From Sporosarcina ureae (lineage in GTDB: Bacteria > Bacillota > Bacilli > Bacillales_A > Planococcaceae), in contig NZ_CP015348.1 of NCBI RefSeq assembly GCF_002109325.1, forward strand, positions 1,367,001 to 1,431,000: DNA of 64,000 nt, written 5' to 3'. Shown in pieces: positions 56,336 through 64,000 of this stretch. The position numbers and the translations under genes were made by a program. The notes under the pieces are model-generated. The model saw only the letters and a list, made by a program, of their open reading frames with translations. It searched no databases and was not told where the DNA came from. Each line of letters begins with the position of its first letter. Positions within the stretch are counted from its first letter, which is position 1.

Positions 56336-57262
56336 TTAACCCTCCTTACTTGTAAGACTAATTCTTGGATCAATAAGTCTGTATGAAATATCTATCAAGA
56401 ACAATGTTAATACTAAAATGACACTAAAGAATATGGTCGTACCCATAATTACCGGATAATCTCGGTTAAAAATACTATCTACAAAGTATCGACCAATACC
56501 TGGTATTGCGAATATCTTTTCTATTACAAATGTTCCCGTAATCAATGAAACAAATAACGGCCCTATAAAGGAGACGACAGGAAGAATAGCATTTCGGATT
56601 CCGTGTTTAATGACAATTCCTGCTGTGCTCAATCCTTTTGCATCTGCAGTTCGAATATAATTCGCATTCATCACATCAATCATGCTGGAGCGCATGAATC
56701 TTGCAACTACTGCCAGGGGCATGGAGGCTAATGCGATAGAAGGTAGAACAGTATGCATCCATGTTCCCCAAGTGGCTACGGGGAAGATCCTTAAATCTAC
56801 TGAAAACACTTTAATTAAAAGTGGTGCCAATATAAAGCTTGGTATCGAAATCCCTATAATAGCTACAATCATAGAAATATAATCTAGGAATCGATTGTGA
56901 TAAAGTGCGGCAATAATTCCAAGTAGTAGTCCAAAGAAAAGTGCGATGACTAGGGACTGTAAGCCCAAGAAGGCTGACGGTGGAAAACCGGACTTTATAA
57001 TATCGTTTACAGTTCTTGTGCGCGACTCGATGGAAGGCCCTAAATCAAAACTAGCTAAACCTTTTAAGTACAGCGCATACTGAACCGCTACTGGCTTATC
57101 CAGATTGTATTGGGCTCTCATGTTTTCTAATACTTCCGGCGGTAAGACGTCCGCGTCAGATGCAAAAGGATCACCTGGTATAAACTTCATCATCACAAAT
57201 GTTAAGGTGACAATCACCCATATTGTTAAAATCATTGTTAAAACACGTTTTAATATGTACAT
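56336..57262 (-). CDS. oppB: Oligopeptide ABC transporter permease OppB
   Basis: Permease of 308 aa, six helices, first helix at the N-terminus (ILKRVLTMILTIWVIVTLTFVMMKFIPGDPF, typical of OppB/DppB), EAA loop NYIRTADAKGLSTAGIVIKHGIRN. GGGAGG lies upstream. First transporter gene, 35 bases after the Lrp-type regulator. Confidence 0.93.
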   Translation of the reverse strand: MYILKRVLTMILTIWVIVTLTFVMMKFIPGDPFASDADVLPPEVLENMRAQYNLDKPVAVQYALYLKGLASFDLGPSIESRTRTVNDIIKSGFPPSAFLGLQSLVIALFFGLLLGIIAALYHNRFLDYISMIVAIIGISIPSFILAPLLIKVFSVDLRIFPVATWGTWMHTVLPSIALASMPLAVVARFMRSSMIDVMNANYIRTADAKGLSTAGIVIKHGIRNAILPVVSFIGPLFVSLITGTFVIEKIFAIPGIGRYFVDSIFNRDYPVIMGTTIFFSVILVLTLFLIDISYRLIDPRISLTSKEG

Positions 57263-57297
57263 TCGGACATTCCCCCTCCCTGCCTTTTACCGAAATT

Positions 57298-57741
57298 TCA
57301 GTCTACTTGATAAGAACTTTTTGACACCTCTAATTGAATCATCGAATTTACCTCTGTAATCTCTTCATGTTTATATAATCTAATTATGAGTTCTGCAATT
57401 TCTTCTTGATTTGCTGCCGCTACCTGAATCAATATTGGATAATCTCCAGTAGTTATAGTGATGTAGCGGATGCTACGGATCTTGGATAAATACTCTATAA
57501 CACTTTCCCAACAATCCGGCTTCACTTTTAACTGAATGATGGCACCTTCTTTTAATCCAATTGTAATAGGATTAATTCGTCCCACGATTTCCAGTATTCC
57601 ACTGTCAATCAAGTGTGCATATCGCAGCCTCACAGTTTTTTCAGTAACTTCTGTACTCTTAGCTAATTCTCTGAATGACATTCGACCATCTTTTGATAAC
57701 AGTTTAATAATATGCGTATCTAGTTCATCTAGCTGCTTTAT
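57298..57741 (-). CDS. Lrp/AsnC family regulator, apparent AUA start
   Basis: Regulator of 147 aa when read from ATA at 57741. The first ATG (57681) lies inside the helix-turn-helix: the frame upstream encodes KQLDELDTHIIKLLSKDGR, the expected Lrp N-terminus, right after an in-frame TAA. GGTGAT lies four bases before the ATA, so initiation at AUA is plausible; alternatively the ATG was lost by one mutation and the gene is weakly expressed. The C-terminal RAM domain is complete (YITITTGDYPILIQVAA). It heads the opp operon and likely regulates it by amino acids. Confidence 0.75.
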   Translation of the reverse strand: MKQLDELDTHIIKLLSKDGRMSFRELAKSTEVTEKTVRLRYAHLIDSGILEIVGRINPITIGLKEGAIIQLKVKPDCWESVIEYLSKIRSIRYITITTGDYPILIQVAAANQEEIAELIIRLYKHEEITEVNSMIQLEVSKSSYQVD

Positions 57742-58021
57742 TTAAATCACCCACTTCCGGTAGTTGTCAACTGAATAAGTACTTATATGCATACTACTTT
57801 TAAAATGCTAAGGGAATAAACAGTACTTTTTTTCTAAATATGTACTCTTTGTGACACCTTACACGTTATTATAATAACTAAACTATTGGATTGCAACCAA
57901 TTTTCCGAATCTTTTAAATAACTTTATTATTAATACTATACATCGCACTATAAACTTCTATTTGATAGCGTTTTAGATCCAAAGTTATTATATTTTTTTA
58001 CTCTCTTACCATTTCATAATA

Positions 58022-58065
58022 GAAAAACGCCTTGGCATTGAATGAATCCAATGCTCAAGACGTTA
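58022..58065 (-). terminator. Terminator after the alpha/beta hydrolase
   Basis: AACG.CTTG.GCATTG pairs with CAATGC.AAG.CGTT around an 8-base loop; TTTTTC follows on the minus strand. Confidence 0.78.
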
Positions 58066-58075
58066 TGTTATTGCA

Positions 58076-58954
58076 TTATCTAATCTTCTTTTCCACAAAT
58101 TCTTTAACTGTTTGAATAAACTTTTCGTGTTCATCTTTTACTACTGAGTGACTACTTTCTTCAAAGATTACTAATTCGCTGTTTGGAATTTTTTCACTCA
58201 TAAGAATGGATCCCTCTACCGGTGTGATCCAGTCATGTCTACCTGTAATAATTAGTGTAGGAACGTGAATGGATGGCAAAAACTCTTCCACATCATACTC
58301 TCGTAAAAAACCACCAAACCCTTCGTTTAGTGCTTGATAAGAACGATTCGCACGCTGATCAGCATGATTTCTAGCTAATTCCGCTTCAGGTGTATCTGAA
58401 TAGCTATAAGAATACATAGGCGCCATCACCTTAAAGTATTCACTTTGCTGTTCTGTCGATTCAAAAGCACCGTCGAATAGAATTTGTGCCATTTCCTTTT
58501 GTTTAGGAGTCCCTTTTAGTTTGACAGTTTCTTTTGCCTTCTCTAAGAACTTACCGCTTGGTGCAGTTACGACAAGTAGCAATGACTTGAGATTTTCCTG
58601 ATACTTCCTTGCATACTCCAATGCAACCATTCCACCATAAGATTGACCCATTAACACAATCTTATCTAATCCTAGATACTTTCTTAGTTCTTCTAGGTCT
58701 TCCACGTTATTTTCAAGTGTGTATGTGGATTGTGGTCCTTTTTCTGATCTTCCACTACCACGATAATCAACATAAACGAGCTGCATATCTTCCGCCAATG
58801 GACTTAAGGCTGGTTTAAAACCTGTGTGATCTCCTCCTGGTCCTCCGTGAAGAATAAAGCAAACTGGCTTCTCCCGCATAATCGGTCCATCAGGAACAAA
58901 ACCCATTCCCTCTACATCAAAAAATAACTTTACTCCGTTAACATGAGCGTACAT
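58076..58954 (-). CDS. Proline iminopeptidase-like alpha/beta hydrolase
   Basis: Alpha/beta hydrolase of 292 aa: oxyanion HGGPGGDH, nucleophile GQSYGG, Asp in ITGRHDWITPVEG and His in EESSHSVVKD, the pattern of proline iminopeptidases (family S33). Could release N-terminal proline or other residues from peptides. ATG at 58954 has TGGAGG upstream; the frame to 59026 is not needed. Single-gene unit. Confidence 0.82.
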   Translation of the reverse strand: MYAHVNGVKLFFDVEGMGFVPDGPIMREKPVCFILHGGPGGDHTGFKPALSPLAEDMQLVYVDYRGSGRSEKGPQSTYTLENNVEDLEELRKYLGLDKIVLMGQSYGGMVALEYARKYQENLKSLLLVVTAPSGKFLEKAKETVKLKGTPKQKEMAQILFDGAFESTEQQSEYFKVMAPMYSYSYSDTPEAELARNHADQRANRSYQALNEGFGGFLREYDVEEFLPSIHVPTLIITGRHDWITPVEGSILMSEKIPNSELVIFEESSHSVVKDEHEKFIQTVKEFVEKKIR

Positions 58955-59553
58955 ATAAAAACCTCCAATGATTTTGTTTTTGTCATTTACACTATTTCTC
59001 AAAAACTTAATCAAGTGTAGCACCACATTTTTATATTGACTAGGTTTGTAAAATCATTTTCTGTAATTTTCAGTCTACTAAGCTAGTTAAAAGATAAATA
59101 TTTCGCTTTAATTTGAATAATAGAAATTACGATCAAATGGCTGACCTATAGTATTTTAAAGACTATCTATTCAATTCTTGTATATCTTTAAATAGTATTT
59201 CAATTTATAACTAAAAATATTTTATCGACAGACCCTAGCTGCATTAATTTATTGCTCGATACTCTTATTTTGACTATTAATTTATTAGGTATAATTAATT
59301 ATCAAAATTCACTTACACGACATATAACCAGTCCTTTGAGATAGTTTTTAATGACTATTTAGTAAGTAATTAACTAATAATTTATGTAAAAGTTATGCGT
59401 TTCACAAAATGAATTACTCTTAAGATTCAATCATGGCCAGTGTATAAATATGGTATAATTAAGGTAGAATAACAAGTAGTTTTTACCATACTATCGTTGC
59501 TATTTCACACTGAACGAATAATTATCTAGATTTTTCGGAAGGGGATTTTCCAG
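58955..59553. other. Long AT-rich intergenic region between divergent genes
   Basis: No ORF of interest. Two overlapping CodY-like sequences lie at 59055-59079 on the hydrolase side, and a TATAAT hexamer (about 59453) with a less clear -35 lies before the universal stress gene. I see no RNA structure. Confidence 0.4.
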
Positions 59554-59991
59554 ATGAATGAATATAAGAGTATTCTCGTCGCGGTAGATGGATCAAATGA
59601 GGCTAAATGGGCTTTGCATAAATCGATTGAGGTGGCAAAGCAAGAAGTTGATGCGAGGCTACACATCGTCAATATCATTGATGTTTTCTCTATTGATGAG
59701 GAGGATGCTTCCTTTCTGGAACGTGAAAAGCAGCATATAGTGGATCTGCTAAACAGCTATGAAACCATTGCCAAAGAAGAGGGACTTGAACACGTGGAAA
59801 CACATATCAAGCACGGTGATCCAAAAATCAATATTTCCAAGGATCTCGCTCTTGTAGTAGAAGCTGATTTAATCGTCTGCGGTGCCCAAGGCTTGAAAAA
59901 TGTCGAGCATTATTTCCTCGGCTCTGTATCAGAAGCCATCGTTTTAACTGCAAAATGTGACGTATTGGTCGTTCGACAAAGCGATATGTAA
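59554..59991 (+). CDS. Universal stress protein (UspA family)
   Basis: UspA-fold protein, 145 aa, N-terminus KSILVAVDGSNEAKWAL and ATP-type motif GAQGLKNVEHYFLGS. More distant from the three other universal stress proteins of this window and closer to the general Bacillus type. GGAAGGGG precedes the ATG. Own promoter and terminator. Confidence 0.9.
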   Translation: MNEYKSILVAVDGSNEAKWALHKSIEVAKQEVDARLHIVNIIDVFSIDEEDASFLEREKQHIVDLLNSYETIAKEEGLEHVETHIKHGDPKINISKDLALVVEADLIVCGAQGLKNVEHYFLGSVSEAIVLTAKCDVLVVRQSDM

Positions 59992-59997
59992 TATAAA

Positions 59998-60050
59998 ATG
60001 CCTGTGTAACAGCGGAAGATACCATCCTCTGTTGCACAGGCATTATTTTA
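59998..60050 (+). terminator. Terminator after universal stress gene (overlaps converging stop)
   Basis: AATGCCTGTG-AACAG pairs with CTGTTGCACAGGCATT with small mismatches, then ATTTTATTTTTT. Overlaps the end of the STAS gene. Confidence 0.75.
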
Positions 60051-60533
60051 TTTTTTACTTACGATTTCCAATCCCTTTATTTCGAGCAAATACTGAAGAC
60101 TTTCGCGGAAATTCGTAAAAGCACGAATCTGATTAAAATTGGACACATTGGATAATATCAAGTTTTGTGCAAACTCAGGTGAAAATCCTACAAAAACGGT
60201 TTCTGTCCCCATTAATTGTAGCACGCTGACTAACTCATTGATTTTTTCACTCAACAACTCATATCCCATATTTTCTTCTACGGAAAAAGAACCAATATCA
60301 GTAAAATCAAATACTACTGTATGTATATTATTAGATGATATTCTTTGTACAACTTTATCCTGAATATGTATAAAGCGTCCTACCGAAAGAGCACCCGTTA
60401 GAGGAACCAAAATTGTTTCGGGCACAATAGAAGGTATAATAGGAGCCGACAAGTCTTCTATTATTTTTTCATAAGCTACTATCTTTTCTTTTAACTCTTT
60501 AATTTGTTGTGTGGAACTTGTTTCTTTATTCAT
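60048..60533 (-). CDS. STAS domain protein, RsbR-paralogue-like
   Basis: Protein of 161 aa: an N-terminal helix (IKELKEKIVAYEKIIEDLSAPIIPSI) leading into a STAS domain (ETILVPLTGALSVGRFIHIQ..VVFDFTDIGSFSV). The linker-plus-STAS form is that of RsbR-type stressosome proteins, but the globin-like N-terminal sensor is missing. Usual RsbR phosphothreonine sites are not certain here. May interact with a sigma-B stressosome or act alone. Confidence 0.7.
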   Translation of the reverse strand: MNKETSSTQQIKELKEKIVAYEKIIEDLSAPIIPSIVPETILVPLTGALSVGRFIHIQDKVVQRISSNNIHTVVFDFTDIGSFSVEENMGYELLSEKINELVSVLQLMGTETVFVGFSPEFAQNLILSNVSNFNQIRAFTNFRESLQYLLEIKGLEIVSKK

Positions 60534-60710
60534 AGAAGGATTTCCTCACCTTTCCAAGTAAAACTTTTAGTTTCTACAATGTATTTTTATTAAACAATTA
60601 TACCATAGGTCAATCTACTCCGACGGAATCAAATCATTTCAAATCGTTGAAACTAAGTTTCTAACACGATAAACTAAGCTAAAACCATCCAATAAAAGGA
60701 GATTCATTAC

Positions 60711-61766
60711 ATGGCTTATCAAGCAAACATAACTGAAACGAAGGAACTTATTCAGCAACTCGTATCCATTCCAAGTCCTTCCGGTTACACGAAACAAGTA
60801 ATTTCTTTTGTAGAGGACTTTTTACAGGCATATAATGTGGAAACTACACGCAATCGTAAAGGTGGATTAATCGCCACTTTACCGGGTACAAATGATAAAG
60901 AACACCGTATGTTAACTGCCCACGTCGACACACTGGGTGCGATGGTCAAGGAAGTGAAAAGTAATGGTCGTCTAAAACTCGATTTAATTGGCGGCTATCA
61001 CTACAATTCAATTGAAGGTGAGTATTGTAAGATTCATACGGCATCCGGCAAGACGATTACGGGGACGATCTTACTCCATCAAACGTCTGTACACGTGTAT
61101 AAAAATGCTGGTACCGCAGATCGCAATCAAGTGAACATGGAAGTCCGCATCGATGCAAAAGTACATACCGCAGAAGAAATTCGCAAACTCGGTATTGAAG
61201 TTGGGGATTTCGTCTCGCTTGAACCACGCGTAGAAATCACGGATAATGGCTTTATTAAATCCCGCCACCTAGATGATAAAGCGAGTGTTGCCATCTTGCT
61301 GCAACTTATCAAACATATCCAAACAGAAAACATTGTGTTGCCTTACACTACCCACTTCCTGATTTCGAATAATGAAGAAATTGGATATGGCGGTAACTCT
61401 AATATTACTGAGGAAACAGTAGAGTACTTGGCTGTCGATATGGGGGCCATGGGGGACGGTCAGACAACGGATGAGTACACAGTGTCTATTTGCGCAAAAG
61501 ACTCTAGCGGTCCTTACCACTATGGATTACGCAACCATCTAGTAGAGCTAGCCAATAAAAATGACATAGGATACCAAATTGATATGTATCCACACTATGG
61601 CTCTGATGCATCCGCGGCTATTAAAGCGGGCCACGATATTATACACGGCTTAATTGGTCCTGGAATTGACTCTTCCCATGCGTTTGAACGTACACATGAG
61701 GATTCTTTGAAAAACACTTCACAATTGATCTATTATTATTTGCTATCCGATCTTCAAAACTATTAA
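60711..61766 (+). CDS. M42 family metallopeptidase (glutamyl aminopeptidase-like)
   Basis: Zinc/cobalt aminopeptidase of 351 aa. Metal and catalytic residues occur in TAHVDTLGA, HLDDKASVAIL, ISNNEEIGYGG and AVDMGAMG, with a final His in IDSSHAFERTH. Family forms tetrahedral 12-subunit complexes in the cytoplasm that trim peptides. AAAGGAG precedes the ATG. Fits the peptide-use theme of the region. Confidence 0.9.
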   Translation: MAYQANITETKELIQQLVSIPSPSGYTKQVISFVEDFLQAYNVETTRNRKGGLIATLPGTNDKEHRMLTAHVDTLGAMVKEVKSNGRLKLDLIGGYHYNSIEGEYCKIHTASGKTITGTILLHQTSVHVYKNAGTADRNQVNMEVRIDAKVHTAEEIRKLGIEVGDFVSLEPRVEITDNGFIKSRHLDDKASVAILLQLIKHIQTENIVLPYTTHFLISNNEEIGYGGNSNITEETVEYLAVDMGAMGDGQTTDEYTVSICAKDSSGPYHYGLRNHLVELANKNDIGYQIDMYPHYGSDASAAIKAGHDIIHGLIGPGIDSSHAFERTHEDSLKNTSQLIYYYLLSDLQNY

Positions 61767-61770
61767 ACCA

Positions 61771-61809
61771 AAAAAAGGTACTGGGCATTTAATGCTCTAG
61801 TGCCTTTTC
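61771..61809 (+). terminator. Terminator after M42 peptidase gene
   Basis: AAAAGG.ACT..GCAT pairs with ATGC..AGT.CCTTTT around a 3-base loop; the right arm is T-rich. Confidence 0.6.
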
Positions 61810-61815
61810 GATTCA

Positions 61816-61844
61816 TTGACATTACGTGTGAAATAACAAATAAT
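61816..61844 (+). promoter_or_regulatory. Sigma-A promoter of the serine dehydratase gene
   Basis: TTGACA at 61816, 17 bases, AATAAT at 61839-61844; cre follows four bases later, the same geometry as the promoter at 38727. Confidence 0.68.
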
Positions 61845-61848
61845 AAGA

Positions 61849-61862
61849 GGTAAGCGCTTTCA
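61849..61862 (+). promoter_or_regulatory. cre box upstream of serine dehydratase
   Basis: GGTAAGCGCTTTCA fits the CcpA consensus at 13 of 14 positions; position at the start of transcription predicts catabolite repression. Confidence 0.7.
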
Positions 61863-61947
61863 AATTGTCAGTCAGTTCTATCAAATACAGCGAGAGCGGT
61901 TCCTGTTTTTTCTATATGGAACAGTTCTCTATAGGGAGCAAATACAC

Positions 61948-63525
61948 ATGGCATTCACGAGTTTAAACCAACTGATCGAGCATGCGGAACAGGACAACAC
62001 TCCGATATACGAGTTAATGATTCTGTCTGAAATTAAACAAAAAGGCATGCAGAGAGAAACTATCATCAAGAAAATGTCGGAACAATTTACCGTTATGGAA
62101 GAAGCAGTTCGTAAAGGAACGACTACTTCCGTTATGTCACGGACGGGATTAACAGGTGGAGATGGGCAACGTTTATATGATTACGCGAAACAAGGCAATT
62201 CATTCGTTCATCCTTCAACACTAAATACCGCAGCAAACGCATTAGCTGTATCTGAAGTAAATGCGAATATGGGAAGAATCGTTGCCACTCCTACAGCCGG
62301 TTCGGCAGGAATCTTACCTGCCGTTCTCGTGCATGCACTTGATACGGGCAAGTACACACGCGAACAAATCGTTTTATCTATGTTCACGGCGTCTGCGCTA
62401 GGGTTGGTCATCGCAAACCGCGCTTCTATTTCAGGAGCCGCGGGAGGATGCCAAGCGGAAGTCGGTTCTGCTACAGCAATGGCGGCAGGTACATTAGTGG
62501 AACTTGCTGGTGGTACGCCTGATCAAGTCGGACACGCAATCGGTATTGCACTGAAAAATTCATTGGGACTTGTTTGTGATCCAGTAGCAGGCCTAGTAGA
62601 AATTCCTTGTATTATTCGAAATGGATTGCATGCTATTACAGCTGAAGCTGCAGCAGACATGGCGATGGCAGGTGTAGTGAGCATCATCCCTCCTGACGAA
62701 GTCATTCATGTAATGCACGAAGTGGGACAGCAAATGCCTGAATCATTACGCGAAACAGGCATTGGCGGATTGGCCGGCACTCCAACAGGGCAAAAATTAA
62801 AGAATCAAGTATTCAGTAATGACAAGGGCAATAAAGAAAAGAGTAAAGGGGCTCCAGCTAAATACCAGAGCGCCTACGAAATCATTGGACCTGTTATGAT
62901 TGGTCCTTCGAGTTCACATACTGCCGGTGCTGTACGAATAGGCAATGTTGCATATCAGTTGCTGAATGAACAACCAACACACGCGAAATTCTCACTAATG
63001 GGCTCTTTCGCTACTACTTATCAAGGTCACGGTACTGACTTAGCATTGCTTGCTGGTGTCATGGGTTTCAATACGACAGATGAAAGAATTCCACATGCAA
63101 AAGAGCTAGCTGAAAAAACAGGATTACATTACGAGTTCACGAAGCGTGTGCTCGGCAGCTATCATCCGAATACTGTCCTCGTGGAATTGACTGGACCCAC
63201 CAACTCCATAAAAGTCCTTGCCAGTTCACTTGGTGGCGGTAAAATTGAAGTACAAGAACTAGACGACTATCCTTTAAAATTCTCTGGCGAACGACCTGCA
63301 CTCCTAATTCGTCATACGGATCAAAAAGGTGTCATCGCCGATCTTCTTGGGATTCTTTCAAGAAAAGGAATCAATATTGCACGTATGGCCAACGAACGGT
63401 TTGCGATTGATGGACCCGCCATCACGATTTGTGAAATCGATAGTCAAGTAGACGATGAAATGTTGGCAGTATTGAAACGCGATGTTCCGATTATCGATGA
63501 TATAGTATTAGTAGAAACAGAGTAA
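61948..63525 (+). CDS. L-serine dehydratase, single-chain alpha-beta fusion
   Basis: Fe-S L-serine dehydratase of 525 aa, converting serine to pyruvate and ammonia. Residues 1-285 are the alpha subunit (cluster Cys168, Cys210, Cys221), then a lysine-rich linker (about 288-305), then the beta subunit (SSSHTAGAVR at 321-330) with a C-terminal ACT domain (about 452-525). Bacillus has two separate genes and E. coli fuses beta before alpha; here alpha comes first. GGGAGC precedes the ATG. Promoter with cre box suggests use of serine as a carbon source. Confidence 0.9.
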   Translation: MAFTSLNQLIEHAEQDNTPIYELMILSEIKQKGMQRETIIKKMSEQFTVMEEAVRKGTTTSVMSRTGLTGGDGQRLYDYAKQGNSFVHPSTLNTAANALAVSEVNANMGRIVATPTAGSAGILPAVLVHALDTGKYTREQIVLSMFTASALGLVIANRASISGAAGGCQAEVGSATAMAAGTLVELAGGTPDQVGHAIGIALKNSLGLVCDPVAGLVEIPCIIRNGLHAITAEAAADMAMAGVVSIIPPDEVIHVMHEVGQQMPESLRETGIGGLAGTPTGQKLKNQVFSNDKGNKEKSKGAPAKYQSAYEIIGPVMIGPSSSHTAGAVRIGNVAYQLLNEQPTHAKFSLMGSFATTYQGHGTDLALLAGVMGFNTTDERIPHAKELAEKTGLHYEFTKRVLGSYHPNTVLVELTGPTNSIKVLASSLGGGKIEVQELDDYPLKFSGERPALLIRHTDQKGVIADLLGILSRKGINIARMANERFAIDGPAITICEIDSQVDDEMLAVLKRDVPIIDDIVLVETE

Positions 63526-63536
63526 AAAAGCAGTAA

Positions 63537-63588
63537 AACACCAGACCTGAAGACACTTTCCATCGTCTTCGGGTCTGGTGTTTTTTTA
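63537..63588. terminator. Bidirectional terminator
   Basis: An 18-bp stem with one mismatch (63537-63554 with 63564-63581) followed by seven T; the reverse strand also ends in T after the metQ-like stop. Confidence 0.88.
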
Positions 63589-63611
63589 CGGTATTCTTAT
63601 AAATCCGAGTT

Positions 63612-64000
63612 TCACTTTTCCATCCAAGCTGGTTTGCCGAAACCTTTAAATTCAGATTCAATCACTTCTAAAAATTGCTCGGATTCTACTACTTCAATAA
63701 TATCTTTCGCGAATTGCTTATCTACATTTTCTGTTTTGACAGCTACGACATTACGGAACTGGTCCGGCATATCTTCTAAAGCTAGTGCGTCTAACAAATC
63801 CATATTTGCCGCAATTGCAAAGTTACCAGGTACCGCGGCCAAATCAGACCCTTCCACCGAACGAGGTAATTGTCCCGCTTCCACCGGCTGAATGACTAAG
63901 TTTTTCGGATTTTCCGCGATGTCTTTTTCAGATGCCGTCAATTGGTCAATTTCTTCATCCATTTTCACTAATCCTGCATCTTCCAATACATATAATGTTC
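63612..64000 (-). CDS. metQ: MetQ/NlpA-type methionine-binding lipoprotein (5' end outside window)
   Basis: C-terminal ~130 residues of a D-methionine-type substrate-binding protein. The frame stays open to the window edge (TLYVLEDAGLVKM), so the start is beyond 64000. Family segments include NPKNLVIQPVEAGQLPRS, AAVPGNFAIAANMDL and the end with EVIESEFKGFG. It should deliver methionine to a MetNI transporter whose genes would lie upstream (beyond the right edge). Confidence 0.87.
   Translation of the reverse strand, partial: TLYVLEDAGLVKMDEEIDQLTASEKDIAENPKNLVIQPVEAGQLPRSVEGSDLAAVPGNFAIAANMDLLDALALEDMPDQFRNVVAVKTENVDKQFAKDIIEVVESEQFLEVIESEFKGFGKPAWMEK

Noticed and set aside
1-64000. Mobile elements, prophage, CRISPR arrays, toxin-antitoxin or defence islands
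   Set aside because: No transposase, integrase, phage structural gene, direct-repeat array or cas-like gene was recognised. The only recombinase-like protein has an altered active site.

Overview
The window looks like chromosomal DNA of a low-GC Gram-positive bacterium of the Bacillales, most likely Planococcaceae (Sporosarcina-like). I infer this from AT-rich coding, strong AGGAGG ribosome sites, frequent TTG/GTG starts, CcpA-type cre boxes, a Bce-type resistance module, YqhG/YqhH, YkoEDC, BioY and an amphi-Trp protein. No rRNA, tRNA, insertion sequence, prophage or CRISPR array was seen. Both edges cut genes: a MATE exporter on the left and a MetQ-like lipoprotein on the right.

Layout. 1-1.7 kb: end of a MATE transporter, then a cobalamin riboswitch that controls only a 48-codon ORF, closed at once by a terminator. 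1.7-6.4 kb (minus): Bce-type two-component system and ABC transporter (bceR, bceS, bceA, bceB order). 6.5-11.6 kb (minus): yqhH-yqhG and a RavA/ViaA-like MoxR ATPase plus VWA pair. 11.9-15.6 kb: amphi-Trp protein, aspartate dehydrogenase, DUF2935 protein, ECF sigma factor with a membrane partner. 15.7-22.5 kb: SulP transporter with a universal stress protein, a degenerate serine-recombinase-like regulator, a chemoreceptor, a multicopper oxidase lipoprotein and a DEDDh exonuclease.

22.6-27.8 kb: TPP riboswitch and ykoE-ykoD-ykoC (thiamine-precursor ECF transporter), two universal stress proteins, and bioY, whose promoter lies between two BirA-like operators. 27.8-37.5 kb (minus): a tricarboxylate-use locus, tctC-tctB-tctA, a SLC13-type permease and aconitase, preceded by a perfect cre box and a CitA/CitB-type two-component system. 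37.9-42 kb: TetR regulator, a DAACS symporter with an apparent internal deletion of its catalytic core, a threonine-synthase-like enzyme and a DUF4256 protein.

42.4-49.4 kb (plus): an aminobenzoyl-glutamate/amidohydrolase operon (new-looking regulator, carbamoylase-like hydrolase, AbgB-like, AbgT-like, AbgA-like). 49.5-57.7 kb (minus): Lrp-type regulator (apparent AUA start), oppBCDF, oppA, a small membrane protein and an S9 peptidase: peptide import and hydrolysis in one unit. 58-64 kb: proline-iminopeptidase-like hydrolase, universal stress protein, STAS protein, M42 aminopeptidase, a fused one-chain L-serine dehydratase, and partial metQ.

The general theme is uptake and breakdown of peptides, amino acids, organic acids and vitamins, with regulation legible in the DNA (two riboswitches, BirA, CcpA and probably BceR and CodY sites). 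I did not find a clearly new multi-gene system. The best leads are the orphan B12-riboswitch transcript, the deleted symporter, the double BirA arrangement, the AUA start and the unusual Abg regulator.
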